Assembly: GCF_902497625.1 (NCBI RefSeq)
Contig: NZ_CABVGX010000005.1
Span: 102,779 to 166,778, forward strand
Direction of reading: 5' to 3'
DNA from: Pseudomonas fluorescens
GTDB taxonomy: Bacteria > Pseudomonadota > Gammaproteobacteria > Pseudomonadales > Pseudomonadaceae
DNA: 64,000 nt
Shown: piece by piece, positions 7,843-16,820 of the stretch
Layout: each line of letters opens with the position of its first letter
How positions within the stretch are numbered: position 1 is the stretch's first letter
The notes under the pieces: generated by a model
Database searches by the model: none
Told to the model about the DNA's origin: nothing
Seen by the model: the letters and a program-made list of their open reading frames with translations, nothing else
Made by a program: the position numbers and the translations under genes

Positions 7843-8625
7843 GTGTACCGATCTTATGTACGCTGGCTGCCAAGGGCCGCTTCACTCGTGTTCTGCCTGC
7901 TGTTCTGGCAACTCGCCGCCAGCCATCGCTGGAACCTCGGCCTGGTCACCTTCGCCAACGTGCCGACACCCCTCGCCGTCATCGAAGCGGCCCTGGGCCT
8001 CGGCGACTCGGGCAAACTGGCCCAACACCTGAGCAGCAGCCTCGGCCGTGTGTTCGCCGGCTACCTCACCGCAGTGTTCATGGGCATCGCCCTGGGCCTG
8101 GCCATCGGGCGCTCAAAATGGGCGGAAGACTTGTTATTGCCGCCGCTGGAAGTCCTGCGGCCGATCCCGGCCGTGGCCTGGATTCCACTGGCGATCCTGA
8201 TGTTTCCTTCTTCGGAATTGTCGATGGTCTTTATCACCTTCACCGGTGCACTGTTCCCGATCCTGCTCAATACCGTGCACGGCGTCGAAGGCGTCGACCC
8301 ACGCCTGATCGCCTCGGCAGAAAGCCTCGGGGCAGGGCGGCGGGCGATTTTGCGGGAGGTGATTTTGCCGGGCGCTGCGCCAAGCATCATTACAGGCCTC
8401 GCCATCGGCATGGGCACTTCCTGGTTTTGCCTGGTGACTGCCGAAATGATCTCCGGCCAGTACGGCATCGGTTATTACACCTGGGAGTCCTACACCATCC
8501 AGAACTACGCCGACATCGTCGTCGGCATGTTGTTGATCGGTTTGCTGGGGATGGGCAGCAGCCTGCTGATCAAACGTCTGGGCGGGCTGTTCACGCCTTG
8601 GCATCGACCACGAGGGAAAGCCTGA
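7843..8625 (+). CDS. ABC transporter inner-membrane permease (SsuC/TauC family)
   Basis: The 260-residue protein has about six hydrophobic segments and the EAA-type loop typical of this family (SAESLGAGRRAILREVILPG, then APSIITGLAIG), which contacts the ATPase. It is the membrane channel of the importer. The start is most likely GTG 7843, which has AGAGGA six bases upstream; a TTG at 7828 lies ahead of that site and is less likely. The stop overlaps the ATG of the ATPase gene by one base (TGATG), so the two are coupled. Confidence 0.9.
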   Translation: MYRSYVRWLPRAASLVFCLLFWQLAASHRWNLGLVTFANVPTPLAVIEAALGLGDSGKLAQHLSSSLGRVFAGYLTAVFMGIALGLAIGRSKWAEDLLLPPLEVLRPIPAVAWIPLAILMFPSSELSMVFITFTGALFPILLNTVHGVEGVDPRLIASAESLGAGRRAILREVILPGAAPSIITGLAIGMGTSWFCLVTAEMISGQYGIGYYTWESYTIQNYADIVVGMLLIGLLGMGSSLLIKRLGGLFTPWHRPRGKA

Positions 8626-9473
8626 TGAGCAGTTTTCAACACCCCGAAGGGCGTATCGATATTGAGCAATTGTCGATCAGTCTGGGGCAGGGCAGTGCTG
8701 CGTTCGAAGCGGTGCAAGGTCTGGATTGCCAGATCGAGCCGGGCCAGTTCGTGTGCATTCTCGGGCCTTCAGGTTGCGGAAAATCCACGTTGCTCGGCGC
8801 ACTCGCCGGCCATCTGCAACCGCGCACAGGCAGTTTGAAAGTCGACGGTGCCGACATCACCGGCCCGTCTCCGCAGCGCGGGATGGTGTTCCAGCAACAC
8901 ACACTTTTCCCGTGGCGTACCGTGCGTGATAACGTTGCGTTCGGTTTGAAAATGCAGGGCATCGGCAAAGCGCAACGGCACCTGGCGGCCGATGAGATGC
9001 TCGGGTTGGTCGGCCTTGAGGATTTTGCCGAGCGCTGGCCGGATCAGCTCTCGGGCGGCATGCAGCAACGGGTCGAAATCGCCCGCGTATTGATCAACCG
9101 TCCGCGCCTGTTACTGATGGACGAGCCCTTCGGCGCGCTGGATGCCTTGACCCGGTTGAACATGCAGGAACTGCTGCTGGAGATCTGGACGCGCATTCGC
9201 ACCACGGTGGTGTTCGTCACCCATGACATCGATGAAGCACTGTTCCTCGCCGACCGCCTGCTGGTCATGAGTCCACGGCCCGGGCGGATCATCGAAGACC
9301 TGCACCTGGACTTCCCCCGGCCGCGCACCGCGGAGCTGGTCACCCGTCACGAGTTCTCTCGCCTGAAACGTCATTGTCTCGAATTATTGCGTCACGAAGA
9401 TGGTCGGCAGCTACCGCGCCTTAACCCTCTCGGACTGCCTCCTGAAAACAAACTGCCGCGATTTGCCCTATGA
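8625..9473 (+). CDS. ABC transporter ATP-binding protein (SsuB/TauB family)
   Basis: The 282-residue ATPase has Walker A GPSGCGKST (47-55), Q-loop MVFQQHTLFPW, signature LSGGMQQR (142-149), Walker B RLLLMDEPFGALD and the switch His in FVTHDIDEA. It powers the importer formed with the permease. The start ATG overlaps the permease stop (TGATG), and the gene ends in ATGA overlap with the HEAT-repeat gene. The last ~30 residues are a short family-typical tail. Confidence 0.95.
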   Translation: MSSFQHPEGRIDIEQLSISLGQGSAAFEAVQGLDCQIEPGQFVCILGPSGCGKSTLLGALAGHLQPRTGSLKVDGADITGPSPQRGMVFQQHTLFPWRTVRDNVAFGLKMQGIGKAQRHLAADEMLGLVGLEDFAERWPDQLSGGMQQRVEIARVLINRPRLLLMDEPFGALDALTRLNMQELLLEIWTRIRTTVVFVTHDIDEALFLADRLLVMSPRPGRIIEDLHLDFPRPRTAELVTRHEFSRLKRHCLELLRHEDGRQLPRLNPLGLPPENKLPRFAL

Positions 9474-10432
9474 CCTCATTATTTGAAGTAACCACTAACG
9501 ACGACATTCTTGCCCTGCAATCGCGGCTTGTCGACGCGGACCCCGGCGTGCGCCGGATTGCCCTGATCGAACTGGCTGACCTGGAAGAGCCGGAAAGTTT
9601 GGTGTGGCTGGTCGACCGGCTGGTCGAGGACCCTGCCGAAGAGGTGCGCGCCGAAGCCGCGCGGCTGCTTGAAGCCTGGGAAGAGGAACCGGTAGTCGCT
9701 GCGTTGTGTCAGGCGCTGACTGATCCCTCATTGGCCGTGCAAGCCGCCGCGGCGCAAAGCCTGAGTCTGCTCAAGACCGAGGCTGCGGGGCAGGTCATCC
9801 TGCCGTGGACCGGGCATGCTGATACCAGTGTGCGCATTGCCGCATTCCGGGCCTTGCGCGAATTGCGCTTCTCCGGCGCTGCGCTTGTCGCTGCGCAAGC
9901 TCTGCACGATGGCGATGCCAGCGTGCGCCGAGAAGCCGTCGGCGTGCTCGGCTGGCTCAAGCAGCTCGATCAATTGCCAGCGTTGGCGCGTCTGGCCAGT
10001 GATGACCCGGACACCGAAGTGCGCCGCGCAGCCACGGGCGCCCTTGGTCTGGCGTCGGACGCACAAGTGCTGCCAGCGCTGCGTCAGGCCTTGCTCGATC
10101 AGGCCTGGCAGGTGCGGGAGGAAGCCGCGACCACGCTGGGCAAGGTTGGCCACATTGATGCGGGCCCTGCACTGACTGCCGCGTTGTCCGACGATTATTG
10201 GCAAGTGCGCCTGCGCGCCACCCGTAGCCTGGGTCGCTTGCGATACGTGCCGGCCCTCGCTGCGTTGATCGACACCCTCGCCCACCGCATCAGCAACCTG
10301 CGCAAGGAAGCGGCCCTGGCCCTTGGCGAATTAAACGATAAAGGCGCCGTTGCCGCCTTGCAGGCCGCGCAGGGCGACGGCGACCCGGAAGTGCGCAAAG
10401 CCGTGCGCATTGCCTTGAGCCAATTGCAATGA
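9470..10432 (+). CDS. HEAT-repeat (PBS-lyase type) protein
   Basis: The 320-residue protein consists almost entirely of ~31-residue helical repeats of the type DP..EVRRAA..ALG.L..., visible for instance at SVRREAVGVLGWL, EVRRAATGALGL, QVREEAATTLGKV, QVRLRATRSLGRL and EVRKAVRIALSQL. There is no signal peptide, so it is cytoplasmic. Such solenoids are protein-binding scaffolds; in phycobilin lyases they act as chromophore attachment partners. Because it is translationally coupled (ATGA) to both the ATPase gene and the DUF971 gene, it probably assists the flavoprotein-ferredoxin pair, for example in cofactor loading or assembly. That role is inference. Confidence 0.85.
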   Translation: MTSLFEVTTNDDILALQSRLVDADPGVRRIALIELADLEEPESLVWLVDRLVEDPAEEVRAEAARLLEAWEEEPVVAALCQALTDPSLAVQAAAAQSLSLLKTEAAGQVILPWTGHADTSVRIAAFRALRELRFSGAALVAAQALHDGDASVRREAVGVLGWLKQLDQLPALARLASDDPDTEVRRAATGALGLASDAQVLPALRQALLDQAWQVREEAATTLGKVGHIDAGPALTAALSDDYWQVRLRATRSLGRLRYVPALAALIDTLAHRISNLRKEAALALGELNDKGAVAALQAAQGDGDPEVRKAVRIALSQLQ

Positions 10433-10704
10433 ACCCGCTGGCGATCGGCAATTCCCGGGTTAAACAGCAACTGCGCCTGAACTGGCCGGATGGGCGCGAG
10501 CAATTGCTCGATCACGCCGAGTTGCGCCGCCAATGCCCGTGCTCGCAATGTAGGGCATTCAGGCTCAAGGGGCTGATTCCGCAGGTCGATTCACGTGTTC
10601 GCGTGGTCGAGGTGAATGCCCAGGGATATGGGTTGCAACTTGTGTTCAGCGATGGCCATGAGCGGGGGATTTATCCGTGGGCTTTTCTAACCAGCCTGAA
10701 CTGA
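10429..10704 (+). CDS. DUF971 domain protein with CxCxxC motif
   Basis: The 91-residue protein matches the DUF971 (GBBH-like N-terminal) family: it begins with an LRLNWPDGREQLLDHAELR segment, then has Cys36, Cys38 and Cys41 in CPCSQC, and ends in ..HERGIYPWAFLTSL. The cysteines could bind zinc or an Fe-S cluster. DUF971 domains occur at the N-terminus of gamma-butyrobetaine hydroxylases and next to Fe-S assembly proteins. Here it is the last gene of the operon and starts in ATGA overlap with the HEAT-repeat gene. A helper role in metal or cluster handling for the oxidoreductase is possible but unproven. Confidence 0.85.
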   Translation: MNPLAIGNSRVKQQLRLNWPDGREQLLDHAELRRQCPCSQCRAFRLKGLIPQVDSRVRVVEVNAQGYGLQLVFSDGHERGIYPWAFLTSLN

Positions 10705-10754
10705 AGGGTGTTTGATCAGGAAAAACCGGATCAACTGGCTCAACCGTGCCCACT

Positions 10755-10841
10755 GTAGGAGCTGTCGAGTGAAACGAGGCTGCGATCTCTTGATCTTGCT
10801 CCTGAAAAGATCGCAGCCTCGTTTCACTCGACAGCTCCTAC
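10755..10841. repeat. Perfect 34-bp inverted repeat
   Basis: The arms 10755-10788 and 10808-10841 are perfect reverse complements beginning GTAGGAGCTGTCGAGTGAAA, with a 19-base loop. It belongs to the REP-like repeats seen elsewhere in the window but with an unusually perfect stem. It separates the DUF971 gene from lexA2 and could act as a transcription attenuator, although no T-run follows. Confidence 0.85.
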
Positions 10842-10900
10842 GGTCGATCATCTTGCATAGACGAGCCTGACTAACGGCTCTTGCTGGAGAAATCGCAAAA

Positions 10901-10916
10901 GAGTACAAATGTACTC
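10901..10916. promoter_or_regulatory. LexA2-type operator (GTAC-N4-GTAC)
   Basis: The palindrome GAGTACAAATGTACTC overlaps the first ATG of lexA2 (10909). LexA2 of Pseudomonas putida is known to bind a GTAC-N4-GTGC-like palindrome rather than the standard CTG-N10-CAG box. The match and position indicate autoregulation of the whole cassette. Confidence 0.75.
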
Positions 10917-11526
10917 CATGACTACTCTCACTCCCCGCCGCACCGCCATCCTGACCTTCATCCGTGATCGAATCGCGGAGCACGGCCAGTCTCCGAGCCT
11001 CGCTGAAATCAGCGAGGCGTTCGGTTTCGCCTCCCGCAGCGTGGCGCGCAAGCATGTGCTGGCGTTAACCGAAGCCGGTTTTATTGAGGTCAATCCCCAT
11101 CAGGCCCGGGGCATTCGTCTGCCTGGTCAGCCAGCGCGAGCCGGTTTGCTCGACATCCCGGTGCTCGGTCGGGTGGCTGCCGGTGCGCCGATCGGCGCCG
11201 ATGCCGAGGTGCACAGCCGTTTGCTGTTCGATCCCGCCATGTTCTCCCGCGTGCCGGATTATCTGCTGCGGGTTCAGGGCGACTCGATGATTGAAGACGG
11301 CATCCTCGATGGTGATCTGGTCGGTGTGTACCGTAATCCGGAAGCGCTCAACGGGCAGATCGTCGTCGCACGGCTCGATGGCGAAGTCACAATCAAACGT
11401 TTTCAGCGCATTGACGACGAGGTTCAACTGTTACCGCGCAATCCTGCTTATAAGCCGATTCACGTGCGCGCCGGTCAGGACCTGGCGATTGAAGGCGTGT
11501 TCTGTGGCCTTGTGAGGCAAGGGTGA
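10909..11526 (+). CDS. lexA2: LexA2, second LexA-type SOS repressor
   Basis: The 205-residue protein has a winged helix-turn-helix (residues ~8-70) and a self-cleaving S24 peptidase domain. The cleavage site Ala91-Gly92 (GRVAAGAP), catalytic Ser126 (GDSMIEDGI) and Lys163 (DGEVTIKRF) are all present, so it should be inactivated by activated RecA after DNA damage. It heads the imuA-imuB-dnaE2 cassette, as described for pseudomonads. The start may be ATG 10909 (AAGAG five bases upstream) or ATG 10918, both in frame; the operator covers the first one. The stop overlaps the imuA start by one base. Confidence 0.93.
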   Translation: MYSMTTLTPRRTAILTFIRDRIAEHGQSPSLAEISEAFGFASRSVARKHVLALTEAGFIEVNPHQARGIRLPGQPARAGLLDIPVLGRVAAGAPIGADAEVHSRLLFDPAMFSRVPDYLLRVQGDSMIEDGILDGDLVGVYRNPEALNGQIVVARLDGEVTIKRFQRIDDEVQLLPRNPAYKPIHVRAGQDLAIEGVFCGLVRQG

Positions 11527-12143
11527 TGGGTGCCGTCGTTGCGCTGGATACCCTGTTCAATGGCGGCCAGGTCTGGAAAGGCCGACCCGCCCCTGCGGCC
11601 ACCAGCCCACAACCAACCGGCCATGCCGCGCTGGACGCGGCATTGCCCACGGGCGGTTGGCCAGAAGCGGCGCTGAGCGAAATTCTCCTGGCCGGGCAGG
11701 GCGTTGGCGAGTTGCAACTGGTGTGGCCGGCGTTGGCGCGATTAGCGGCGGCCGGGGAGCGCATCGTGCTGGTAGCGCCGCCTTACGTGCCATACCCCAT
11801 GGCCTGGCTGAATGCGGGGGTCGATTTGCGGCAGTTGTCTATTATCCAGGCCAGCGATCGCGATGCCCTGTGGGCGGCGGAACAATGCCTGCGCTCGGGC
11901 AGTTGCGGCGCGGTGCTGTGCTGGCCGCAAAAAGCCGATGACCGTGCCCTGCGTCGTTTGCAAGTGGCGGCGGAAAGCGGGTCGACCCTGGCGTTTGCCT
12001 ATCGCTCGCTGCAAGAGGCGCTGAATCCTTCTCCCGCCGCATTGCGCATTGCCATTGATGCCAGGCCCGCGCAATTGCGAGTGCTCAAGTGTCGTGGCGG
12101 GTTGGCCCGGTCAGCACCCATTGCCTTCCCCGTGGGGCATTGA
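11526..12143 (+). CDS. imuA: ImuA, RecA/SulA-like accessory protein of the mutasome
   Basis: The 205-residue protein lies between lexA2 and imuB in the canonical order. It resembles the RecA/SulA fold (LPTGGWPEAALSEIL.., RIVLVAPPYVPYPMAWLNAGVDL) but lacks a usable Walker A motif. ImuA supports DnaE2/ImuB-dependent translesion synthesis, probably through RecA contact. ATG 11526 overlaps the lexA2 stop (TGATG); a GTG just before it is a less likely start. Confidence 0.93.
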   Translation: MGAVVALDTLFNGGQVWKGRPAPAATSPQPTGHAALDAALPTGGWPEAALSEILLAGQGVGELQLVWPALARLAAAGERIVLVAPPYVPYPMAWLNAGVDLRQLSIIQASDRDALWAAEQCLRSGSCGAVLCWPQKADDRALRRLQVAAESGSTLAFAYRSLQEALNPSPAALRIAIDARPAQLRVLKCRGGLARSAPIAFPVGH

Positions 12144-12150
12144 GGTTGCC

Positions 12151-13566
12151 ATGCGTTGGGTGTGTATTCTTTTTCCGCAATTGGCGCTGGACGCGGTGCT
12201 GCGTCAGCGTCCCGATCCAGAGCAGCCCCTGGCGTTATTGACCGGCCCGGCGCAGCGTCGGGTGCTGCAGGCAGTCAATGCACCGGCTCGCGCGCTGGGC
12301 TTGCGTCCAGGCCAGTCGATGACCGCTGCGCAAGCGCTGAGCAAAGGTTTTGTCACGGCTGAATATGACAGTGCCGAGATCGAACACTGGCAGCAGTTTC
12401 TGGCCGCCTGGGCCTATCGCTTCAGTTCCCAAGTCAGCGTGCACTACCCGCGAGCGGTGGTGTTTGAAATCGAATCGAGCCTGGGCCTGTTTGGTGACTG
12501 GTTGCAATTCGAAGCGCGATTGCGCAACGAGCTCGGCGAGCTGGGCTTTCGTCACCGGATCGTTGCGGCGCCCAACCCGGCAGCGGCGCGGATCCTTGCC
12601 AACGTTTATGACGGTCTGGTGGTACCCGACAATAGCGCTTTGCACCAGTATGTCGGGCAATTGCCCGTTGACCGCATCGGCCTGGAGGCAAGCGTAGCCA
12701 CCGCACTGACACGTATGGGCTTGCGCACGCTGAATCAGGTACAGGTATTACCCCGACAAAGTCTGGCCCGGCGTTTTGAAGTGCATGTGCTCAAACACCT
12801 GGACACGTTGCTCGGAGCACGACGACTCGCGCTTTCATTCTATTTACCGCCAGATCGTTTTGACGTGCGCATCGAACTCAATTTCGATGTGCAATCACAT
12901 CAGGCTTTGCTGTTTCCCTTGCGCCGCCTGACCGGTGATTTAGCGGCGTTTCTCTGTGGCCGCGACAGCGGTGTGCAGCGCTTTGATCTGCACCTTGAAC
13001 ATGCCGGGCTGGCGGACACTGTGATCAAAGTCGGCCTGCTCAGCGCCGAGCGCGATCCGGCCATTCTCTTCGAGCTGGCTCGAGGGCGACTCGAACAGGT
13101 TCAAGTCGCTGCTCCGGTACGCGGTTTTCGCCTGCGTGCCGAGGATCTGCCGACCTTCGTTCCGCAACATCAGGAGCTGTTCGATGATCGCCCGCAACAA
13201 TCCTTGCCATGGGAACAACTGCGCGAACGCTTGCGTGCTCGATTGGGTGATGAGGCGGTGCAAGGTTTACGCTTTCAGGCCGACCATCGCCCGGAGTGCG
13301 CTTGGCAGGCGCGGGTCGACAATCAGCGCAATGAAAGGCTGCCGGGTGTTCAGCGTCCGGGATGGTTATTGACCGAACCCCAGGCCCTTCACGAACCTTC
13401 CACGCGCATTCTCATGGGCCCTGAGCGGATCGAGTCAGGCTGGTGGGATGGCGGCGATATACGTCGCGATTACTACCTGATCGAAACCCGTACTGGTCAA
13501 CAGGGGTGGGCTTATCGTGCAGTAGGTGAGAATGGCCCGTTGTGGTTGCAGGGCTGGTTCGCATGA
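12151..13566 (+). CDS. imuB: ImuB, catalytically inactive Y-family polymerase homologue
   Basis: The 471-residue protein has the Y-family polymerase body ([16 protein letters not shown].., [35 protein letters not shown]). The acidic catalytic residues are absent: the segment usually containing the Asp-Glu pair reads [11 protein letters not shown]. This is as known for ImuB, which is a hub that binds the sliding clamp and recruits DnaE2. A possible clamp-binding motif QHQELF lies near residue 345. The start ATG 12151 has GAGG five bases upstream and comes 7 bases after the imuA stop. Confidence 0.95.
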   Translation: MRWVCILFPQLALDAVLRQRPDPEQPLALLTGPAQRRVLQAVNAPARALGLRPGQSMTAAQALSKGFVTAEYDSAEIEHWQQFLAAWAYRFSSQVSVHYPRAVVFEIESSLGLFGDWLQFEARLRNELGELGFRHRIVAAPNPAAARILANVYDGLVVPDNSALHQYVGQLPVDRIGLEASVATALTRMGLRTLNQVQVLPRQSLARRFEVHVLKHLDTLLGARRLALSFYLPPDRFDVRIELNFDVQSHQALLFPLRRLTGDLAAFLCGRDSGVQRFDLHLEHAGLADTVIKVGLLSAERDPAILFELARGRLEQVQVAAPVRGFRLRAEDLPTFVPQHQELFDDRPQQSLPWEQLRERLRARLGDEAVQGLRFQADHRPECAWQARVDNQRNERLPGVQRPGWLLTEPQALHEPSTRILMGPERIESGWWDGGDIRRDYYLIETRTGQQGWAYRAVGENGPLWLQGWFA

Positions 13567-16500
13567 ATCTCGAATATGCCGAGTTGCATTGTCTGTCGAA
13601 CTTCAGTTTCCAACGGGGGGCTTCCAGCGCGCTGGAACTCTTTCAAGGGGCCAAAAAGCAGGGCTATCAAGCTCTGGCGATCACCGACGAATGCACCCTG
13701 GCCGGCATCGTCCGCGCCTGGCAAGCGGCCAAATCCGTAGAATTGCCGCTGATCATTGGCAGCGAGGTGAGGATCGAAAATGGCCCGAAACTGGTGTTGC
13801 TGGTGGAGGATCTTCAGGGTTATCAGAGCCTGTGCCGACTGATCACCCAGGCGCGGCGACGTACGCAGAAGGGCCAGTATCAGCTGCTGCGTGATGATTT
13901 CAATCAATCAATGGCGGGGCTGCTGGCGTTATGGGTGCCGGATGCACTCGATGCTGTCGAGCAGGGCCAGTGGCTAAGGCAGGTGTTCGCCGAACGTCTC
14001 TGGCTGGCGGTCCAACTGCATCGCGGTCAGGACGATCTACAGCGGCTAAACGGGTTACTGATGCTGGCCAAGCAATTGCAAATCCCGGCCGTGGCCACTG
14101 GCGACGTGCACATGCACTGTCGGGGACGGCGCGCCCTGCAGGACACCATGACCGCAATTCGTCATCACTTGCCGGTGGCCGAGGCCGGGATGCGCCTGCA
14201 TCCCAATGGGGAGCGGCATTTGCGTGGCCTCGACGGGTTGCAATCGATCTATCCGCAAGCCTTGCTCGACGAGACAATGATCATCGCCCGGCGGTGCACG
14301 TTCGATCTCGGCCAGTTGCGTTATCACTACCCACGCGAACTGGTGCCAGAAGGCCAGACCGCCACGTCCTGGCTGAGGATTCTCACTGAACAGGGAATGC
14401 AGTGGCGCTGGCCCAATGGAGCAAAAACCGAGGTGCTGAGCCAGATCGACAAGGAGCTGGAGCTGATCGCCGAACTGGGCTACGAAAGCTACTTCCTGAC
14501 GGTACATGACATTGTGCGTTTTGCCCGTGAACAGCACATTCTCTGCCAGGGCCGGGGTTCGGCTGCCAACTCGGCGGTGTGTTTCGCCCTGGGCATCACT
14601 GAAATAGATCCTGACCGCACCACGCTGTTGTTTGAGCGCTTTCTCTCCAAAGAGCGCAACGAGCCGCCTGACATCGATGTCGATTTTGAACACGAGCGTC
14701 GCGAGGAAGTCCTGCAGTACGTATTCCAGCGCTATGGCCGAACCCGCGCAGCGCTGACAGCGGTGGTCAGCACCTACCACGCGGCGGGCGCCGTGCGGGA
14801 TGTCGCCAAAGCCTTGGGTCTGCCGCCCGACCAGATCAACGCTCTGGCCGATTGCTGTGGTCACTGGAGCGATGAAACGCCTCCGGTAGAGCGCTTGCGC
14901 GAAGCTGGTTTCGATCCCGAAAGCCCGGTGTTACGCCGGGTTCTAAGCCTGACCGGGCAACTGATCGGCTTTCCTCGGCACCTTTCTCAGCACCCCGGCG
15001 GTTTCGTGATTTCTGAACAGCCTCTGGACACACTGGTACCGGTGGAGAACGCGGCGATGGCAGATCGCACCATCATCCAATGGGATAAGGACGATCTGGA
15101 TGCCGTGGGCTTGCTCAAGGTCGATATTCTCGCCCTCGGCATGCTCAGCGCGATTCGCCGATGTTTCGACCTGCTGCGCCGGCACCGTGACCTTGACCTT
15201 AGCCTGGCGACAATTCCGGCCGAGGACGCCGCAACTTATGAAATGATCACCCGGGCCGACACAGTCGGAGTGTTCCAGATCGAGTCGCGGGCGCAGATGT
15301 CGATGTTGCCGCGGCTCAAACCCAAGACCTTTTATGATCTGGTTATCGAAGTGGCCATCGTTCGGCCAGGGCCGATCCAGGGCGGGATGGTTCATCCTTA
15401 TCTGCGCCGTAGAAATGGTCAGGAAGCCGAAACCTATCCTTCCCCGCAACTGGAAAAAGTACTCAAGCGCACCCTTGGCGTACCGTTGTTTCAAGAGCAG
15501 GTGATGCAGATTGCAATTGTCGCGGCCGATTACAGCCCTGGCGAGGCCGATCAGCTTCGTCGCTCGATGGCAGCCTGGAAACGCCACGGCGGGCTAGAGC
15601 CGCACAAGCTGCGCCTGGCCGCAGGGATGAAGAAAAACGGTTATACGCCGGAGTTTGCCGCTTTGATTTTCGAACAGATCAAAGGCTTTGGCAGCTACGG
15701 GTTTCCTGAATCCCACGCCGCCAGTTTTGCCTTGCTCACCTACGCCAGTTGCTGGCTGAAATGTCACGAACCGGCGGCTTTCGCTTGCGCGCTGATCAAC
15801 AGCTGGCCGATGGGTTTTTACAGCCCGGACCAGATTCTGCAGGACGCGCGTCGGCATCATTTGCAGATCCGTGCGGTAGATGTGCGAGCCAGTGACTGGG
15901 ATTGCAGCCTCGAGAAAATCATGGGGGCGCAACCGGCCATTCGCATGGGGTTGCGAATGATCAAAGGCTTTCGCGAGGACGATGCCCGACGCATTGAAGC
16001 CGCCAGGTCGCAAGGGGCGTTCATTAACATTGCCGACCTCGGCGAACGGGCGCGACTGGATGCTCGCGCCCAGGCGCAGCTCGCCGATGCCGGTGCGTTG
16101 CGCGGGCTGGCCGGTGATCGGCATCAGGCTCGCTGGGAAGTAGCTGGCGTGCAGCAGCAGCTCGGCTTGTTCAGCGGTCTGCCAAGTCAGGAAGAGCCCG
16201 CTGTCTACTTGCCCAAACCCACGGTGGCGGAGGACTTGCTGGCTGATTACAACAGTGTCGGCACCACGCTCGGCCCCCATCCGCTGGCGTTGTTGCGCAA
16301 TGAATTGCAAGCCAGGCGTTGCCGCAGCTCCAAAGAGCTGCTGGAAGTCGAACATGGCCGACCGGTAAGCATTGCCGGGCTGGTGACCGGTCGACAGCGA
16401 CCGGGGACAGCTAGTGGCGTGACGTTCGTTACCCTTGAAGACGAATTCGGCAACGTCAACGTCATCGTTTGGCGCGATCTCGCCGAGCGCCACCGAAAGG

Positions 16501-16640
16501 TGCTGGTTGGCTCGCAATTGCTCAAGGTCGATGGCCGCTGGGAAAGCGAGGGCAATGTCCGGCATTTGATTGCCGGGCGCTTGAGCGACCTGACGCCGCT
16601 GCTCGATGGCATCAGCGTGCGTAGCCGGGATTTCCATTAA
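13563..16640 (+). CDS. dnaE2: DnaE2/ImuC, error-prone DNA polymerase III alpha subunit
   Basis: The 1025-residue polymerase begins with a PHP domain ([18 protein letters not shown]..), continues with the C-family palm including the acidic motif [11 protein letters not shown], and ends with an OB-fold ([13 protein letters not shown]..). It performs translesion synthesis with ImuA and ImuB during the SOS response. Its ATG overlaps the imuB stop by ATGA, and it is the last gene of the cassette. Length is normal for the family. Confidence 0.96.
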   Translation: MNLEYAELHCLSNFSFQRGASSALELFQGAKKQGYQALAITDECTLAGIVRAWQAAKSVELPLIIGSEVRIENGPKLVLLVEDLQGYQSLCRLITQARRRTQKGQYQLLRDDFNQSMAGLLALWVPDALDAVEQGQWLRQVFAERLWLAVQLHRGQDDLQRLNGLLMLAKQLQIPAVATGDVHMHCRGRRALQDTMTAIRHHLPVAEAGMRLHPNGERHLRGLDGLQSIYPQALLDETMIIARRCTFDLGQLRYHYPRELVPEGQTATSWLRILTEQGMQWRWPNGAKTEVLSQIDKELELIAELGYESYFLTVHDIVRFAREQHILCQGRGSAANSAVCFALGITEIDPDRTTLLFERFLSKERNEPPDIDVDFEHERREEVLQYVFQRYGRTRAALTAVVSTYHAAGAVRDVAKALGLPPDQINALADCCGHWSDETPPVERLREAGFDPESPVLRRVLSLTGQLIGFPRHLSQHPGGFVISEQPLDTLVPVENAAMADRTIIQWDKDDLDAVGLLKVDILALGMLSAIRRCFDLLRRHRDLDLSLATIPAEDAATYEMITRADTVGVFQIESRAQMSMLPRLKPKTFYDLVIEVAIVRPGPIQGGMVHPYLRRRNGQEAETYPSPQLEKVLKRTLGVPLFQEQVMQIAIVAADYSPGEADQLRRSMAAWKRHGGLEPHKLRLAAGMKKNGYTPEFAALIFEQIKGFGSYGFPESHAASFALLTYASCWLKCHEPAAFACALINSWPMGFYSPDQILQDARRHHLQIRAVDVRASDWDCSLEKIMGAQPAIRMGLRMIKGFREDDARRIEAARSQGAFINIADLGERARLDARAQAQLADAGALRGLAGDRHQARWEVAGVQQQLGLFSGLPSQEEPAVYLPKPTVAEDLLADYNSVGTTLGPHPLALLRNELQARRCRSSKELLEVEHGRPVSIAGLVTGRQRPGTASGVTFVTLEDEFGNVNVIVWRDLAERHRKVLVGSQLLKVDGRWESEGNVRHLIAGRLSDLTPLLDGISVRSRDFH

Positions 16641-16820
16641 TGCCCTGTGGTTGAGCGCCTGGTACGGGCGGCATCCCGGTTGCCAAACCTGCCACCTGGT
16701 GCTCAGCTATAACTCTATGAAACCATTGGCAACCTCAATGCTCGAAACAAACGGACGGGCGTCGATGGCATAAGGTTAATATCGCGCCTGACAGCCACTA
16801 ACAGGACACTGAGCCAGTCA

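Noticed and set aside
3286..10704. Dissimilatory sulfate reduction or sulfur oxidation locus
   Set aside because: Only AprA/AprB-like genes are present; there is no sat, dsr, qmo or aprM gene, and the importer genes point to a different use.
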